Notes: generated from the letters alone by a model not told the origin. A stretch of DNA of 64,000 nt from Dermanyssus gallinae (GCA_003439945.1 QVRM01005655.1:279795-343794), one strand, 5' to 3'; positions 1 through 12,370 are shown, counted from the first letter of the stretch. Numbers and translations: made by a program.

Positions 1-66
1 CATGAATACGCAGTAGCCCAGTTACCCCAACACTTTCGTTAGATCTCTCTACAGTTGTCTACTTAC

Positions 67-362
67 GTCTCCCAATCGCTTGTCGAACGGCTGCACATTA
101 ACAGAGAGCAACTGTCCTGGAGCGGGCGATGTCCGCCTTCCAAACTGCGCACTATCGGGATGCCTTGCCACGTCCTGGAACTGGTCCTGGTCCCCATACG
201 GGTACGCTTGCTGTTGTGGGCTGATGGGGAAGTTCTTAGGGTGATGGCCTTGAGGCTGGGGAACGGACGCACGGAACGGCGTTCCTTGCTGAGCGATCCC
301 GCTTCCGGGCGGAAAGATCTTTACTGGTGGGTTTAAGTTGTTCTTCGTGATGATCGCACCGC
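67..362 (-). CDS. Exon 7, Pro/Gln-rich segment; gene continues off the left edge
   Basis: The minus-strand exon starts after CACTTGTAG with two bases, holds 98 full codons and ends in phase 0 at the consensus donor GTAAGT (61-66). The peptide is rich in Pro, Gln, Gly and Phe, for example KNFPISPQQQAYPYGDQDQF, and ends PFDKRLGD. No stop codon is present, so further exons must lie to the left of position 1. Repetitive Pro/Gln/Tyr composition is common in structural cuticle and other extracellular matrix proteins. No conserved domain is recognised. Confidence 0.78.
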
Positions 363-663
363 CTACAAGTGATTGAGTCGTCGTTCATCATCGTTAGTTC
401 TTACTGATCTGATTAAGCTAATACCACAATGATCACGGCTGTGCGGTACGGCACAAATAAAGGACTGTTTGTAGAAATGCAGCTTGATGTAGCCGTTTGT
501 GGTTGCAAACTTGCACACACTCAGAGGTCCGCCTTGTTGCCGCCATGCGTCAAGCATACGTCATGGTTGCAGTTAAGCCTATTGCATTTGGGCTTAACGG
601 AAATAGTAATAATTATAGTAATATAGACAGTGATTTGTTCTGTGTTCTCCCGTCGCGACCTAC
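363..663 (-). other. Intron between exons 6 and 7
   Basis: A 301-bp GT-AG intron (GTAGGT to TTGTAG) in phase 1. I see nothing else in it. Confidence 0.75.
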
Positions 664-908
664 CTTCTTCCTCTTTGTTGGCCGTGTTGAAGTACAACGT
701 TGGGCTATGGGCGACCTGTTCACTGACCGGCACCTGGTGCGGGAATCCACCCCGTTCATTGCGTTGCGAACCCCTCACATTGTCGGACGATGATGGTCGC
801 CTCAGGTTGAGGACGCCTGAGACGGCGTTTACGTTATCAAGTTGTCTGCCGCCACGTTGAGTCACACGGTTAGCACCACCAGGGGGGTAGACATCGCCAC
901 TCGGGTGT
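664..908 (-). CDS. Exon 6, low-complexity Gly/Arg/Asn-rich segment, probably same cuticle gene
   Basis: On the minus strand an acceptor (ATCCATGTCCAG) at 909-910 and a donor AAG|GTAGGT at 663 bound 245 nt of open frame. The exon carries one base, 81 codons and one base. The peptide includes HPSGDVYPPGGANRVTQRGG and ends in NKEEE. Its final single base joins the first two bases of exon 7 to make Gly, so the 301-bp intron between them is phase-consistent. I recognise no domain. The composition suits an extended cuticle or matrix protein tail. Assignment to the RR gene is inference from strand, position and phase. It could belong to a separate neighbouring gene if exon 5 ends at its TGA. Confidence 0.72.
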
Positions 909-1559
909 CTGGACATGGATATGTCACAGCAGGCATCACCAAAGCAGACGACAGAAACAGTTAGGGTAAGTTGTTTAAACGTAAAACACGTAAAACCAAG
1001 ACGAACAAAATTCACAACTTTATCTTTGAATTTCTCTTTTTCGTTGACAAGTGTATTTTTAAAAAAAGTTTTTTGTTATCTTGCTGTAATTATTATGAAT
1101 ACAGATGACTACGCTAAATTATACTGGGACATGACTTTCTGTGGTGTTTGCCTGAGAACAGAGGATGGTGTTGTTATGATCGGAGACCACACATCTATGA
1201 TTACATAGTTAGAGTTGGTTTGCACGATAGCTTGTTTCTAACTATCGACCTGCTAACAGCACCGTTTACCGGTAATTGTTTGCTTGCTCTGCAGAAGTTT
1301 GTAGCACCATGCCTCTCCAATCCAACCAGACACACAACATGGTCTTGCTATGGCAAAGCTCTGCTTTACCAGCGCGCGATGCCTTGCTAAAGCAAGACAT
1401 GTATAGAGCAGTACCCTGTCTTTGTGCAAGTCACGTTGTTGAAATTATGCTTTTCGTTCATTTTCAAGAAGAGTGAACACATGCTTCGGCGGTTCCTTGT
1501 GTCACTTTAAGTGAGATTAGGCAGAACCCCACACACCGACATGTGTCACGTCGTTGCCG

Positions 1560-1591
<32 letters not shown>

Positions 1592-2733
1592 CAATGATAA
1601 ACCTGGCACAAAACGAGTTAGTTTAAGTTTGCATGTCTGTATTCGTGTTAGCGTAAATAAGTATTTTTCACAAGCGTTCCTGACCTGCTTTCGACGGGTC
1701 CTTGTCCAACGATATACAAAGGCCGGTCAGGCGAGAATTGTCCTGGGTGGAATTCACCGTAAGCAGTGTTACCTGAGCAGATGTCAATAGCAATTCATGT
1801 CCACATTAAGTAATCTATAATGCACTTTTCATGTTCCATTTAGCTTCACTTATTAACATCTAGGCTCTACCACAACATGCAATTTCCAGCTGTAATATCT
1901 CACTACTTCTCTTTCGTCTTCGTCTTTGCTTGCTTTTTGTGGAGCAGCTTTTAGATGTAGCATGTTTTTAGCTCACACCACTTTGCAACCAGTTACTTAG
2001 TAGCAACTTACGCATAAATGACAAGTACCCGACGTGTTATTTCCTTGTTAATGTAGATTTGGACTACATACAATTTGAAATGTAGACAATATTTAACAAA
2101 CTGTAAATTTGTTCCTAAATTACTTATTAATCACCGTACGTGTCGCGGCCACTCTACTGTAAAACTGTTTTAATTTTACAAGCGTGCAGCAGCTTAGAAA
2201 ATGCTAGGGTTTACAAAAAGGTCCATGTTTCGTATTCTAAATTGCCGACAATTTTTCAATTTCCGGAGAATGCCAAATTTACCGATTAGGGAGAACAATA
2301 CGAGCATGAAAAGTTGCACCTTGTTTTTTTTAGAATTTAGGAATACACGCTGCTGCAGTTCTACAGCTACTTAGGAATTCGAGCTGTATATGTGCTTTTA
2401 CTTAGCAGTAACTCAAATGGCGGCGGCAATACCAGTTATATGTACGATGGGTTAAGATAACAATCGCTATCATTATTAGAAAATTATAATTCGGGACTCG
2501 GTCTGCGCAGTTACACAAACGGCGTCACTGGATACATTTGTTTCGTTTGGTTTCAGTAGCAACATAGAACTTGCGCTCTCTACAAGATATCTCTAGTCTT
2601 GCCTTCCCTCACTGTTACTCTTATCATGATCATCCCTGCCATAGCAACATATATATATATATATATATAGAAGGATTACGGTTCTCATCTATCGGTTGTA
2701 CCGTCGATGTCCTGCGTCGGCGTTTCCTGATAC
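909..2733 (-). other. Intron 5 of the cuticle gene (or intergenic)
   Basis: AT-rich DNA with short (TA)n tracts at 1560-1590 and 2649-2668. I see no coding potential on either strand. If exon 5 ends at the TGA at 2685, part of this would be 3' UTR and intergenic sequence. Confidence 0.5.
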
Positions 2734-3120
2734 AGGACTGGGGCTGGTGCTACGGCGTGACCACGTCTCTGTCCGCGCGAGCTCGCCGGACTGCCTGATG
2801 GCCTCAGTGGGGCAGTCTCAGGCTTCGTGCTGCCATCCGAAGGCTGTGGCCGGCGACCAGGACGTTCCGTGCCGGCTGTGGGGTGAGCTCCCGGTGCAGG
2901 CACCGCTGCAGGAGCCTTGTTGTCGGCAGGCGGCAACGGAATGATGTTGCCAAACTCGTCGTGGGCGTGATCAGCGGGGCCGAAGTCGACGTGCGAGGTG
3001 AACGTTGCCCCCTTGTGGTGAACGCGTATCTGCGACTGGTGCGATGCCGGGACGCGTCGAGCCGGCGTGTCAGGAGCTTTGGGCGCTGGCGGAGGTGGTG
3101 GTGGTGGCGGTGGTACAGGC
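2734..3120 (-). CDS. Cuticle protein gene, exon 5 (Pro-rich C-terminal region)
   Basis: The exon starts after the acceptor TTCACCACCAG with one base that completes the Ala codon begun in exon 4. It opens with a run of about nine prolines, then a His-rich basic stretch (SQIRVHHKGATFTSHVDF) and a Pro/Ala/Gly/Arg-rich low-complexity tail. The 3' end is uncertain. The open frame continues to a TGA at 2685-2687, which could be a true stop. However, exons at 664-908 and 67-362 follow on the same strand, and a donor at 2733 (GTATCA) is the only GTA donor in the exon with the phase that exon 6 needs. That donor is weak. A missed small exon between 2685 and 908 is also possible. Confidence 0.7.
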
Positions 3121-3362
3121 CTGGTGGTGAAGTACAATGGAGGCAACGCGATTGGAAACCGTGTACGGTGTCAAATGAGAATTAACTACTCGTTTAGTTC
3201 AGTTAACGAACGCCAAATACGCTTGGCGCGGCAACTGAATACAGCTATTATATACATGTATATCTGCGTCGGTTAATGAAGGTGAATGAATTGATTGATT
3301 TATCTGTTCAGAACCTACCAACCGTTTCGCCGCTTCTATTAGGAGAAGAAGAAGAAGGAAAC

Positions 3363-3424
<62 letters not shown>

Positions 3425-3447
3425 GTATACACAAACAACATGGCAGT

Positions 3448-3480
<33 letters not shown>

Positions 3481-3505
3481 CTTATTTTTTTTGGGTCGTA
3501 CTTAC
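3121..3505 (-). other. Intron 4 of the cuticle gene
   Basis: Short phase-2 intron containing two (TA)n arrays, 3367-3419 and 3458-3480. They produce spurious Ile-Tyr open frames on both strands. Confidence 0.8.
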
Positions 3506-3651
3506 GCGGGCGTTGGCCTTGTGACGTACCGATCGGGCTCATAGAGTTCGACTGCTGGTGCGGGTGGCGGATATTCGCCGCTCTTTACTCCGGGCTCGTT
3601 TGAATCTACAAATGCGCGAAAGCCCAGCTCGTCCGCCACATAATTCACTGT
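3506..3651 (-). CDS. Cuticle protein gene, exon 4 (second half of RR chitin-binding domain)
   Basis: The minus-strand exon starts after TCATTTCAG in phase 0 and ends at the donor GTAAGT, leaving two bases (GC) that pair with the first base of exon 5 to make Ala. It opens with TVNYVADELGFRAFVDSNEP, completing the RR consensus (V-x-Y-x-A-D-x-x-G-F). It then runs into a Pro/Tyr-rich tail with GEYPPPAPAVELYEP. The length of 146 nt fits the phase chain exactly. Splitting the RR motif by an intron between GLQR and TVNY is directly visible. The upstream side of the intron carries a duplicated 45-bp segment beside (TA)n tracts (3662-3706 and 3787-3831). Confidence 0.92.
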
Positions 3652-3661
3652 CTGAAATGAG

Positions 3662-3692
3662 TCAACGGAGTCAGACGTCTGGGCTTTATATG

Positions 3693-3723
<31 letters not shown>

Positions 3724-3810
3724 GTTCAATAACTCTTCATTGAGTTTGAAATTTCCATTATTACATAAATTCCATTCAAATGACCATCAACGGAGTCAGA
3801 CGTCTGGGCT

Positions 3811-3831
<21 letters not shown>
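3662..3831. repeat. 45-bp direct repeat with (TA)n
   Basis: TCAACGGAGTCAGACGTCTG plus GGCTTTATATGTATATAT occurs at 3662-3706 and again at 3787-3831, 125 bp apart, next to the acceptor of exon 4. Confidence 0.95.
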
Positions 3832-3883
<52 letters not shown>

Positions 3884-4156
3884 CACTGAACATTAAGCCA
3901 AAATTACAACGAACATCCATGCATCTTTTGAAGTGATTGTGTATATATTTGGTTAGACATGTAACAAGCCCTTGCTTGATACGCGTTTGTTCGCAACTCG
4001 AAACCACGGTTAGTACCAGAATCGCGGGTTAGTTTAACTTACAAACCATAATACATATGTATGTATACTTATATGTTTATGGATAAATTGATGGATATCC
4101 TATTCGTTTGACATATATACATAGGTACACATCTCACCATTTTATTTCAAGGGCGC

Positions 4157-4373
4157 ATAGAGCAACAGCATAAGCGGACATGTTGACATATCTAGGGCTT
4201 CCCAAACAGTCCTTGTGGCAGCATGGTTGCTAATTTGCAGCAGTATGGTTTATCATGTATTCTCAAGGAGCATTGCTCAAAGAAAATTCGATCAACAACA
4301 GAGGTTGAACCGGCAACACCCCGTTCAATGACAACCATGACTAGCGCACCAGTCCCCTAGAGCACGCCGCCAC
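4157..4373 (-). repeat. tRNA-derived SINE, family B (minus)
   Basis: Shares TCCTTGTGGCAGCATGG, the tract around TCTCAAGGAGCATTGCTC, and a tRNA-like head ending GACTAGCGCACCAGTCCCCT. Confidence 0.8.
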
Positions 4374-4954
4374 ATATATGTATTCGAATACTTTAGGACG
4401 AATATAATAGCGGAGAACATTTTCCAGGACTATTCGTATTTTTTTTAGCACATTTCCACAACTTTAGGCGTGTGTAGGTAGATAACTGATACGTGTAGGC
4501 ATGACCTGTTCGCATTCAGCAAAGTTAACAAATGATTTTTCGACCCGTAGTTGAAGCCTCTCAGCTAATATACCCAAGTGAGTCTGTTCCGTGGAGCAGG
4601 GGTGGCTGTTATGGTGGTGGTGGTGGTGCTGCTAGTATATCAGCATCAAAACGATCAGTCACATCAAACAGCACCAACTCTAAGGAAACGCTGCCCTGTT
4701 AGGAAGGATGCTTTAGTTTCCAAGCCACCGCCGCGACCGCAAATCAACACACTGTGAGCGATGAATCGGGCAAGGTGTCGATTAATTAACTTAAAAACGA
4801 TTTATGAATGTAATGAGTGACCTAATGTCTGGTCAAAGAAATGATGATTCTACTCTGTGGGTAGGTCGACACGAGCACAGAGACGGGTGGGCGATAGGTT
4901 GTTAGCCCATTTAGCCGATTTCAATCTAATTCGTCTACGCTAGTTTCGCCATAC

Positions 4955-5176
4955 CCTCTGCAGTCCGTCGGCGCCGACGATCTGGTACGATCCGGTGACG
5001 GCGCGGTGATCGCCCTTTTCGACGCGCGAACTCTGCGAGCCATCGGGATGATCGACGTTGTACTGGAAGCTGTACGGGTTAAGGAGGCCGACGGGATGCG
5101 CGGCCGGGGCCACTCCGACGAACTCCTGCGCCGAGCTGAGACTGACGCCCGACCCGCTGTAGGTTGCGAGCAGCTG
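4955..5176 (-). CDS. Cuticle protein gene, exon 3 (first half of RR chitin-binding domain)
   Basis: This minus-strand exon of 74 codons lies between the acceptor TTGTTTGCAG and the donor AGG|GTATGG, phase 0 at both ends. After a linker with Ala/Val/Pro (VGVAPAAHPVG) it contains NPYSFQYNVDHPDGSQSSR, a Gly-rich stretch (EKGDHRAVTGSY) and GADGLQR. These form the N-terminal half of the Rebers-Riddiford consensus (chitin_bind_4 family), which binds chitin in the exoskeleton. The motif is completed across the intron by TVNYVADELGF in exon 4. Secretion and incorporation into cuticle follow from the family. A second acceptor AG three bases downstream could remove the first Gln. Confidence 0.92.
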
Positions 5177-5607
5177 CTGCAAACAATAAATAACACGACA
5201 TGGAAACACAGCGGCGGCAAGAATAGATATTAGTAATACGCTATCATACAATGAGATATACATATGTACACATATATATATATATATATTTTTTTTTTTT
5301 AGGAGGGTGAATGATTTTACGTACGCTACGAGTACGGGGTATTTCTCTTCTTGAGCAGTGTGGGGCTCGACCCTGGCGGTTGGATGTTGGTCCGCCAAGA
5401 CCACTACCCACTAAATGCACCTCCCCCCTTATATATATATGTATATATAAATATGAAATCTAAGTATTGTACCAGTTAACAAAGTACGTATTTGTACAAC
5501 ATGAACTCTTCCAGTAGCTAGTGGCCATCGCTCTGATCTCATAAAAGCGCCAATTAACATCCGCAAACTTATAATTCCTTTCAGCAAAAGGATTCTTGAA
5601 AGCCTTC

Positions 5608-5627
5608 TTTATATATATATATATATA

Positions 5628-5704
<77 letters not shown>

Positions 5705-5717
5705 GTATATGTATATA
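5608..5717. repeat. (TA)n with interspersed TATATG, about 110 bp
   Basis: Dinucleotide array including six in-register TATATG hexamers. Confidence 0.97.
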
Positions 5718-6760
5718 GTTGCTTTAAGTTGTCTCGCGTGATTGCATTGTTGTCACGATGTGGCCATCCTCAGCCTGACCCCATAACTAAAATCACTTTA
5801 CTGGTTAAGGCGGGATGGCCGCGCTGACAGAAGCTGTAGCAACGACAGCCTGTTTTTGTGGTGTGTGACACTGGGTCACGAAGTAGCCGGTAGTTTGTCT
5901 AGTTATGCGGGAGGAAGTTATCAACACTAACAAGCATTGTATTGCTACTTCCTCATTAGTGGCACAATGATGATAATGAATAAAGAACGTGCGTAACATT
6001 TCTGTATCTTTTAATGTGTTCGTATCATCGTCATCATCATCATCATTATTATTATTATTAAAAGGTACCGAGGGGTTTTCTGGTTTATTGCATGGTGTTG
6101 AGCGGAGGGTGGGCGGAGGACAACCCAGAGAGGATGCGAAAGAGCGAGAAGGAGAGGGAGTAAAAGAGATGCTATAATATTTCTCATAGCAGCAATCTAA
6201 AACAGAGACCGCGCGCAGGAGCTTCTCAACTCTCGCTTGTTGTATACTCAAACGGCGGCTGCCTGCCTCCCTCACTGCGATCATCAGAGTATGGCTAGGA
6301 TTACACTGCCGGCGACGTCAGTTACACTCATTGAGGTGAGTAACGCTGATGAACGTTTAGCAGTGTACTGAGATTGACGTTTAAGCAAAATCGTGGCTGT
6401 CGACAACACACGAAAACGAATATCGTGTGCAATCCGCAAATCTGCTAGCCGAGTTGCAGTTACCGGCCCTGCCAATTCTCTGCTACGCTCCACTCTCGAT
6501 CCTTTGGCACGCGCAACACAACTCTTACTCATTCGCGCATGTCTTCCTGTTGGTGGAAAAAGGCACCACCATTCGGCAAAGGCGAACCACTTAGATTCGG
6601 GACACATTGTCGCTGCAGTACACGCGCCAGACATGGTTAGCCTCTTTTCTGTTGGCAAGAGTGGCGGATTTGACACATTCACTGTCTCAAAGTAGCAGGG
6701 GAACCTTGAGGGTCTATAGTGGGCTAAATAAATAGAGCTATATACATCTACAACCGTAAT

Positions 6761-6819
6761 CTTCCAATGTTGAATAGCTCCAGCCATCGAAAATGGCTGC
6801 AGCTATTCAACATTGGAAG
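6761..6819. repeat. Short perfect inverted repeat
   Basis: Arms CTTCCAATGTTGAATAGCT (6761-6779) and its exact complement (6801-6819). A further AGCCAT/ATGGCT pair lies inside, leaving a 5-nt loop. Confidence 0.95.
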
Positions 6820-7689
6820 TGCAGTTCGATTCAAGCTAAGTACTACAAAAAAACAACGGTGTTCAACGAGTCACACGATAACGACCCGCCGATTGCAGGT
6901 AGGTCCAAGTCGTCTATGAAACACCGTCATGAAAAAGATTTTTCGGTGGTCTTAGATGCGGTTTTACGAGGTTGTGCTGTGTTGAAAGGAGCCAGTCTTT
7001 TAACGTGACATTGCCAGTTAATTTGTCAGCATATCCCACTCTGTATCTCATCTACGCATCTACTTGGATAACAGAGAAGACATCTAGCTAGCGCTGTATT
7101 GGCACTTGGCCAGCTTTGCGTAGACATGTTGCATGTCTGGGTGGCGACAATATCATACTTGCACGAAAATTAACTTATATGCAGATAATCTGAATATCTG
7201 AAATGCGATTTGAATATATTTTGGAGAGTACTCGGTGTTGCTTCAAACGTGTTCCGAGGTCGTTGATGAATACTGCACGAAATAGTCACCTGGTCCAGAA
7301 TATGATATCCATTCTACTGGCGGTGTTGTGAGAGCCTGTTGGAAGACCGAAATAAAATATACTTGCATAACTATGGCATGACTATGAGCATTGCCTGCAA
7401 TCAGATTAAGATTACCTTCAAGAATAGCCGCCTCACAAAGGTGTTTCCGTGAGCAACCTACTCAGTGGAAATACAAAGACTCTGACAAATGCAACATAAT
7501 AGAGTACATACTGAACATAAGTATATGTCGGCTTACAATATGAAGTGAACGAGAGAGATGAAAGCTAGTTAATAGAGTATACTATATACAGGTATAGATG
7601 GATCAATAAGATATAGATGAATACGTTAGCAGATTTTAACTTTTTGTAGTCGCAGTCTGTTCTGGACAACGTCAGCTATTTATTTATAT

Positions 7690-7694
7690 TTATA

Positions 7695-7750
<56 letters not shown>
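7690..7750. repeat. Compound (TA)n(GA)n microsatellite
   Basis: About 35 bp of TA followed directly by about 20 bp of GA. Confidence 0.97.
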
Positions 7751-8549
7751 TTTTTTTATTAAACACATTTTTAGGTATAAGTCAATCATAAATACATTAA
7801 AACAGCAGTTATATTCACTACGTTAAGCTGCTAAATAAGGATATATATATATATATATATATACGCGGGTAGAAAGAAAGCTGACAGAAAGAGACAAAAG
7901 CCGTCCAGAAAGCTGCACATGCTTTTTTACGAGAAACTGTAGAAGACTCTCATGCGTACAGATAGATATGCGTTATGCGCGCGTAACATGAAAAAGTGTG
8001 CGACGCACGGCATTAGAATTGAAGCGAGCGGACGCTTCAAAAACAACACCACGCACGCCCAACAGCAACAAAAACAAAAAGTAGGCAAGTAGCAAAATGA
8101 AAACAACAACAGCAAGAACAACAGCAACAACAACCATGACGGTCATGACAACAACAACAGCAACAATAATAATTATAGCTAGCACCGTCTTCTCTTCTCA
8201 CTCAGAGCGATCCGTGGCGTTGCTGGCTACGACACAGCACCGACTGATTTTGACGTAATGGCGTCATAGTTGCGTCTGTACTGATTACCACCGAAATGAC
8301 CCCTCTACCTTTGTCTACCTTATGTGTTTTTAGCATGACCCTCTTCGTTCTTCTCGTTATCTTTCTCGTTAGCAGTTTGTTGTTGATTGCACTTCCGCTC
8401 TGGACTACATCGTACGGAGCATACATTTTACACATTAAACACGATTAAAAGTGCGCCGTGACAAGCTAAGCTGTTTTTGTTGTGTTCATAGAGTTCGAAC
8501 AAACCAGAATTCTGTAGACGGTCAAAGCCTTATGCTAACGATTGCAGTG

Positions 8550-8550
<1 letters not shown>

Positions 8551-8595
<45 letters not shown>

Positions 8596-8664
8596 TAGAA
8601 GGCGAGCACTGCCGAGTGTGCAAATGTATTGTAAATGATTAATAAATCATCGCAATATTTTCTA

Positions 8665-8723
<59 letters not shown>
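8551..8723. repeat. Two (TA)n arrays
   Basis: Arrays at 8551-8590 and 8664-8723, with a short unique spacer. Confidence 0.96.
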
Positions 8724-8729
<6 letters not shown>

Positions 8730-8970
8730 GCAGCAGAGTAGTGAAACTGCGGAAAGGAGCTACTCGAATTGAATCTCGCCACGGCCAAGAAGCAGTCGAC
8801 GGGTGGCGTAGATCAGCACGCGCTCACTCCAGTCTCAAACTCACAAAAGAGGTATGGATGCCGTTTTTGTTATTGTGACCACGACGATGATGATGCTAAT
8901 AATAATGATGCTGATCGTGGTGCTTTGTTTGGCCTTTTGAGTCAGCGGGAGTCCATAGCCAAGGGGAAAA

Positions 8971-8972
<2 letters not shown>

Positions 8973-9025
<53 letters not shown>

Positions 9026-9030
9026 CATAT
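8973..9030. repeat. (TA)n array
   Basis: About 45 bp of nearly pure TA repeats followed by a few imperfect ones. Confidence 0.96.
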
Positions 9031-9715
9031 ACATATGTATATTGACGACAGAGGATAGTTAGACAAGAGGCAAAGGGGCGATCACGTCAAGAATGTCCAG
9101 ACAGGTGGAATGGTCACCAAGAACGACACAATGAGATCGCCGTCTGCGCGCGGCCCGCCTCTGCTGCCACCGTATAGAAATACGTCTGACAGTGGAGGCG
9201 GCTGTCGAAAGTACGACCGTAGTGAAGTGATTTGTCGTCAGCAGCAGCAGCAGCAGCGGCGGCGGCAATCCTCTGCCCTACGCTAATGGCGGGCGCGATC
9301 GTTATGCTGGTTCCAGTTGTTCTGTTGTTGAAGTCGTTAATGTTGTTGTTCCTGCTGCTTCTGCTGATGTTGCTACGGCTGGTGAAGTCCTGGACTTCAG
9401 CCAACACCGGCGGTGCGCGAGCGTGTTGGTGTGCGAGCGATGATATCGAATGTATGGTGGTGAGGTGCTACAGCCCGGCAGTGGCTGTAGCAGCAGCAGC
9501 ATCAGCAACACAAGCCTGCTGAAGTCATCAGAGACAAAAGGGCCGACTCCAGCGACTATCGTGACATCATCGCATTATGGCGATGCCGAACATCGCTGAC
9601 TTTCACTTGACAGACGACAGCAACTTCTTCCGCGCTGCTTCAGTTCTCATACCGGCTCTCGTACTCAATTGCTTTCTCGTGTGCGTTCGCCTTTCTCAAA
9701 CAATAGATTTTCTTA

Positions 9716-9716
<1 letters not shown>

Positions 9717-9757
<41 letters not shown>

Positions 9758-9783
9758 TATATATATATATATATATATATGTG

Positions 9784-9829
<46 letters not shown>

Positions 9830-9842
9830 ATATATACATACA
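9717..9842. repeat. Interrupted (TA)n array
   Basis: About 125 bp of TA with TAGTG and TGTGTA interruptions. The open frames here are Ile-Tyr artefacts. Confidence 0.97.
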
Positions 9843-9989
9843 CAGATTCCTGTCGGCATGCCTGTCGTCACGTACCAGTTTTGGTTTCAAACGATTTAAG
9901 ATAAATGATAGAGTTTCAATCCTACGGAACATAAACATATCAAACAGTTATCCCTTTCATCAGCTCCAATCAGATGTACATATCTCTAC

Positions 9990-10035
9990 GTATATATATA
10001 TATATATATATATATAGAAAGAGAGAGAGAGAGTT
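9990..10035. repeat. Compound (TA)n(GA)n microsatellite
   Basis: TA repeats followed by GAAAGAGAGAGAGAGAG. Confidence 0.96.
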
Positions 10036-10095
10036 TTAATCGAATGTATTCTTATCCGTAATCTCAATTGCGTAGTTGACAAACTTAAGTTAATT

Positions 10096-10173
10096 GGAAG
10101 CCATCCTGGCCAAGAAAGTAATTTTACAAAATTACTTTCTCCCGATATTACTCTCTTGGCCCGGGTGGCTTTC
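10096..10173. repeat. Nested inverted repeats
   Basis: Outer arms 10096-10114 and 10155-10173 are imperfect (GGAAGCCATCCTGGCCAAG). Inner arms 10113-10125 and 10128-10140 (AGAAAGTAATTTT) are perfect with a 2-nt loop. Confidence 0.9.
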
Positions 10174-10257
10174 ACTTTGTATATCAGCTGTTGTCTCTTA
10201 AACTAGATAACCTGATCTAAAATAACTCTTTGAAACGGGCCTCTATGTAGATATGAC

Positions 10258-10342
<85 letters not shown>
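10258..10342. repeat. Compound (TA)n(GA)n microsatellite
   Basis: About 65 bp of TA followed by (GA)n. Confidence 0.97.
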
Positions 10343-10719
10343 GCGGAAGAGGAAGATAACGAATAATAACGTAACTTAATAAACCAAATGGCAAGAGTAA
10401 GAGAAAATTTGTCTGTTTGTGTTCGCGAGAAACCAGAGGTATTTCGTTGACACTTGCAAACAAAAACGAGTCAAACCAGTAAGTGGTTCACGGAGATGTC
10501 TACGGTGATATATTGTTCTCGACTTACTGTTTAACTGCTCTTAGAGTGTCAGATTTGCTCAAGAAGGGCACGCGGACGCGGCGATTACGACTACCTCGGC
10601 GGTCAGGCAATCGTATTGCGTCAATCAATCATTGAAGGCTCTGCGATATACGTGCTATCAATTTGGGGGGCGAGTCTTTATTGTTAAGTACACAATATCA
10701 TTTCATCACCTACATATTT

Positions 10720-10757
<38 letters not shown>

Positions 10758-11504
10758 GCTATGGTTAACTAAGTTATTGAAAGCTCCTCAGATTCAGGTG
10801 ACTGGCAGAGAAAAGGGACCCACGACAGAGAAACGCTTAGACGACACCAAAAAGCACATATTTGTTGACATGCATGCAACAACCCGTGTTCGTTTACTCT
10901 CTGAAGGCAGCCTGACAGATAATCCCAGAGGGTCTAATTCGTACGTTATTGCGCTCACTACGATACACAAATTGCTCTTAGAATAATGATACTGATAATA
11001 ATAAGCACGCACAGTCTTGATCTATTTCACACTTTCTCAGAAAATTGATCATCTATGTATATACATATATGTAAAGGACCGGATGGTCAATTGTCACAGT
11101 GTTGCTGCACCTTGGAAAGCATCTAAGTGCAAGCGCTACTATCCCCGTGCTGATAGAATCTAAGCTGGGACTGATGTTGGGTCTGATGGTGGTGTTAGAT
11201 TTCGTCAGAATTCTTCGGGGGAAATTCGTCAACAGACAACGTTGCGTGTGCCTGAGAATCAAGAATACCTCACTTGTCCTTAGGATGAGCACAACATTTC
11301 GACTTTTTTCCTTGCTCGAAGTTACAATAGAACTGCGGCTTTATTATTTGGCTACACTAGCAAAATGAGATTTCGATCATATTAAACTGTGTCTACTATA
11401 TATATACATATATAGCCAACGTAAAAACAAATGTCTCCATGCGAGTGTGGATCTCTCTAGAGAGCTGCGTTTAGACACTATATATATATATATATATATA
11501 TAAA

Positions 11505-11843
<339 letters not shown>

Positions 11844-12109
11844 TCTACTGCAATCATTTCTAGTGTTGGAAAAAACATCTTCTTTCTGGCCTCTCTAACC
11901 GCGTTAATGAATTATACGCTAATTGCGTTACGCAATTAGAGTAACCAGCAGTATAGAGCAATCCGCATATGTACAAGGAATGACGACATGTAAATTCGTC
12001 TGGACTAGACTGCTACTTCAAGTATTCACACCGTTGGCAAAGCTGCTGCACCGTCGGCGTTACTAAGGAAGTATGCGTACTTTCCAAGGAAAACGACAGC
12101 AGACGAGCG

Positions 12110-12208
12110 AAATGATAACAACAGCAACAATGACCACAACAACGACAACAGCAACAAGCACAACAATATAAACAACAAGCGGCATCTGCAGTACTAAAAT
12201 CGATGACG

Positions 12209-12259
<51 letters not shown>

Positions 12260-12279
12260 CAACACAACAACACAACAAC

Positions 12280-12337
<58 letters not shown>

Positions 12338-12370
12338 CTACAACAACGACAACAACAACAATAACAACAA
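12110..12370. repeat. (CAA)n tract
   Basis: About 150 bp of nearly pure CAA inside a longer degenerate CAA/CGA-rich block. Minus-strand poly-Cys and poly-Val frames are artefacts. Confidence 0.96.

Larger units (their letters stand above)
3652..4954 (-). other. Intron 3 of the cuticle gene (interrupts the RR motif)
   Basis: Phase-0 intron of about 1.3 kb. It contains a 45-bp direct repeat with attached (TA)n tracts and a minus-strand tRNA-derived SINE (about 4157-4373). The rest is AT-rich sequence without recognisable coding content. Confidence 0.8.

Noticed and set aside
521..1015. Full 164-codon minus-strand open frame as a single gene
   Set aside because: Only the middle part (664-908) is bounded by good splice signals and fits the neighbouring phase. 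The ends have intron-like composition.
6284..6787. 167-codon minus-strand frame in a moderately complex region
   Set aside because: No domain, no convincing splice sites, and part of it is the 6761-6819 hairpin.
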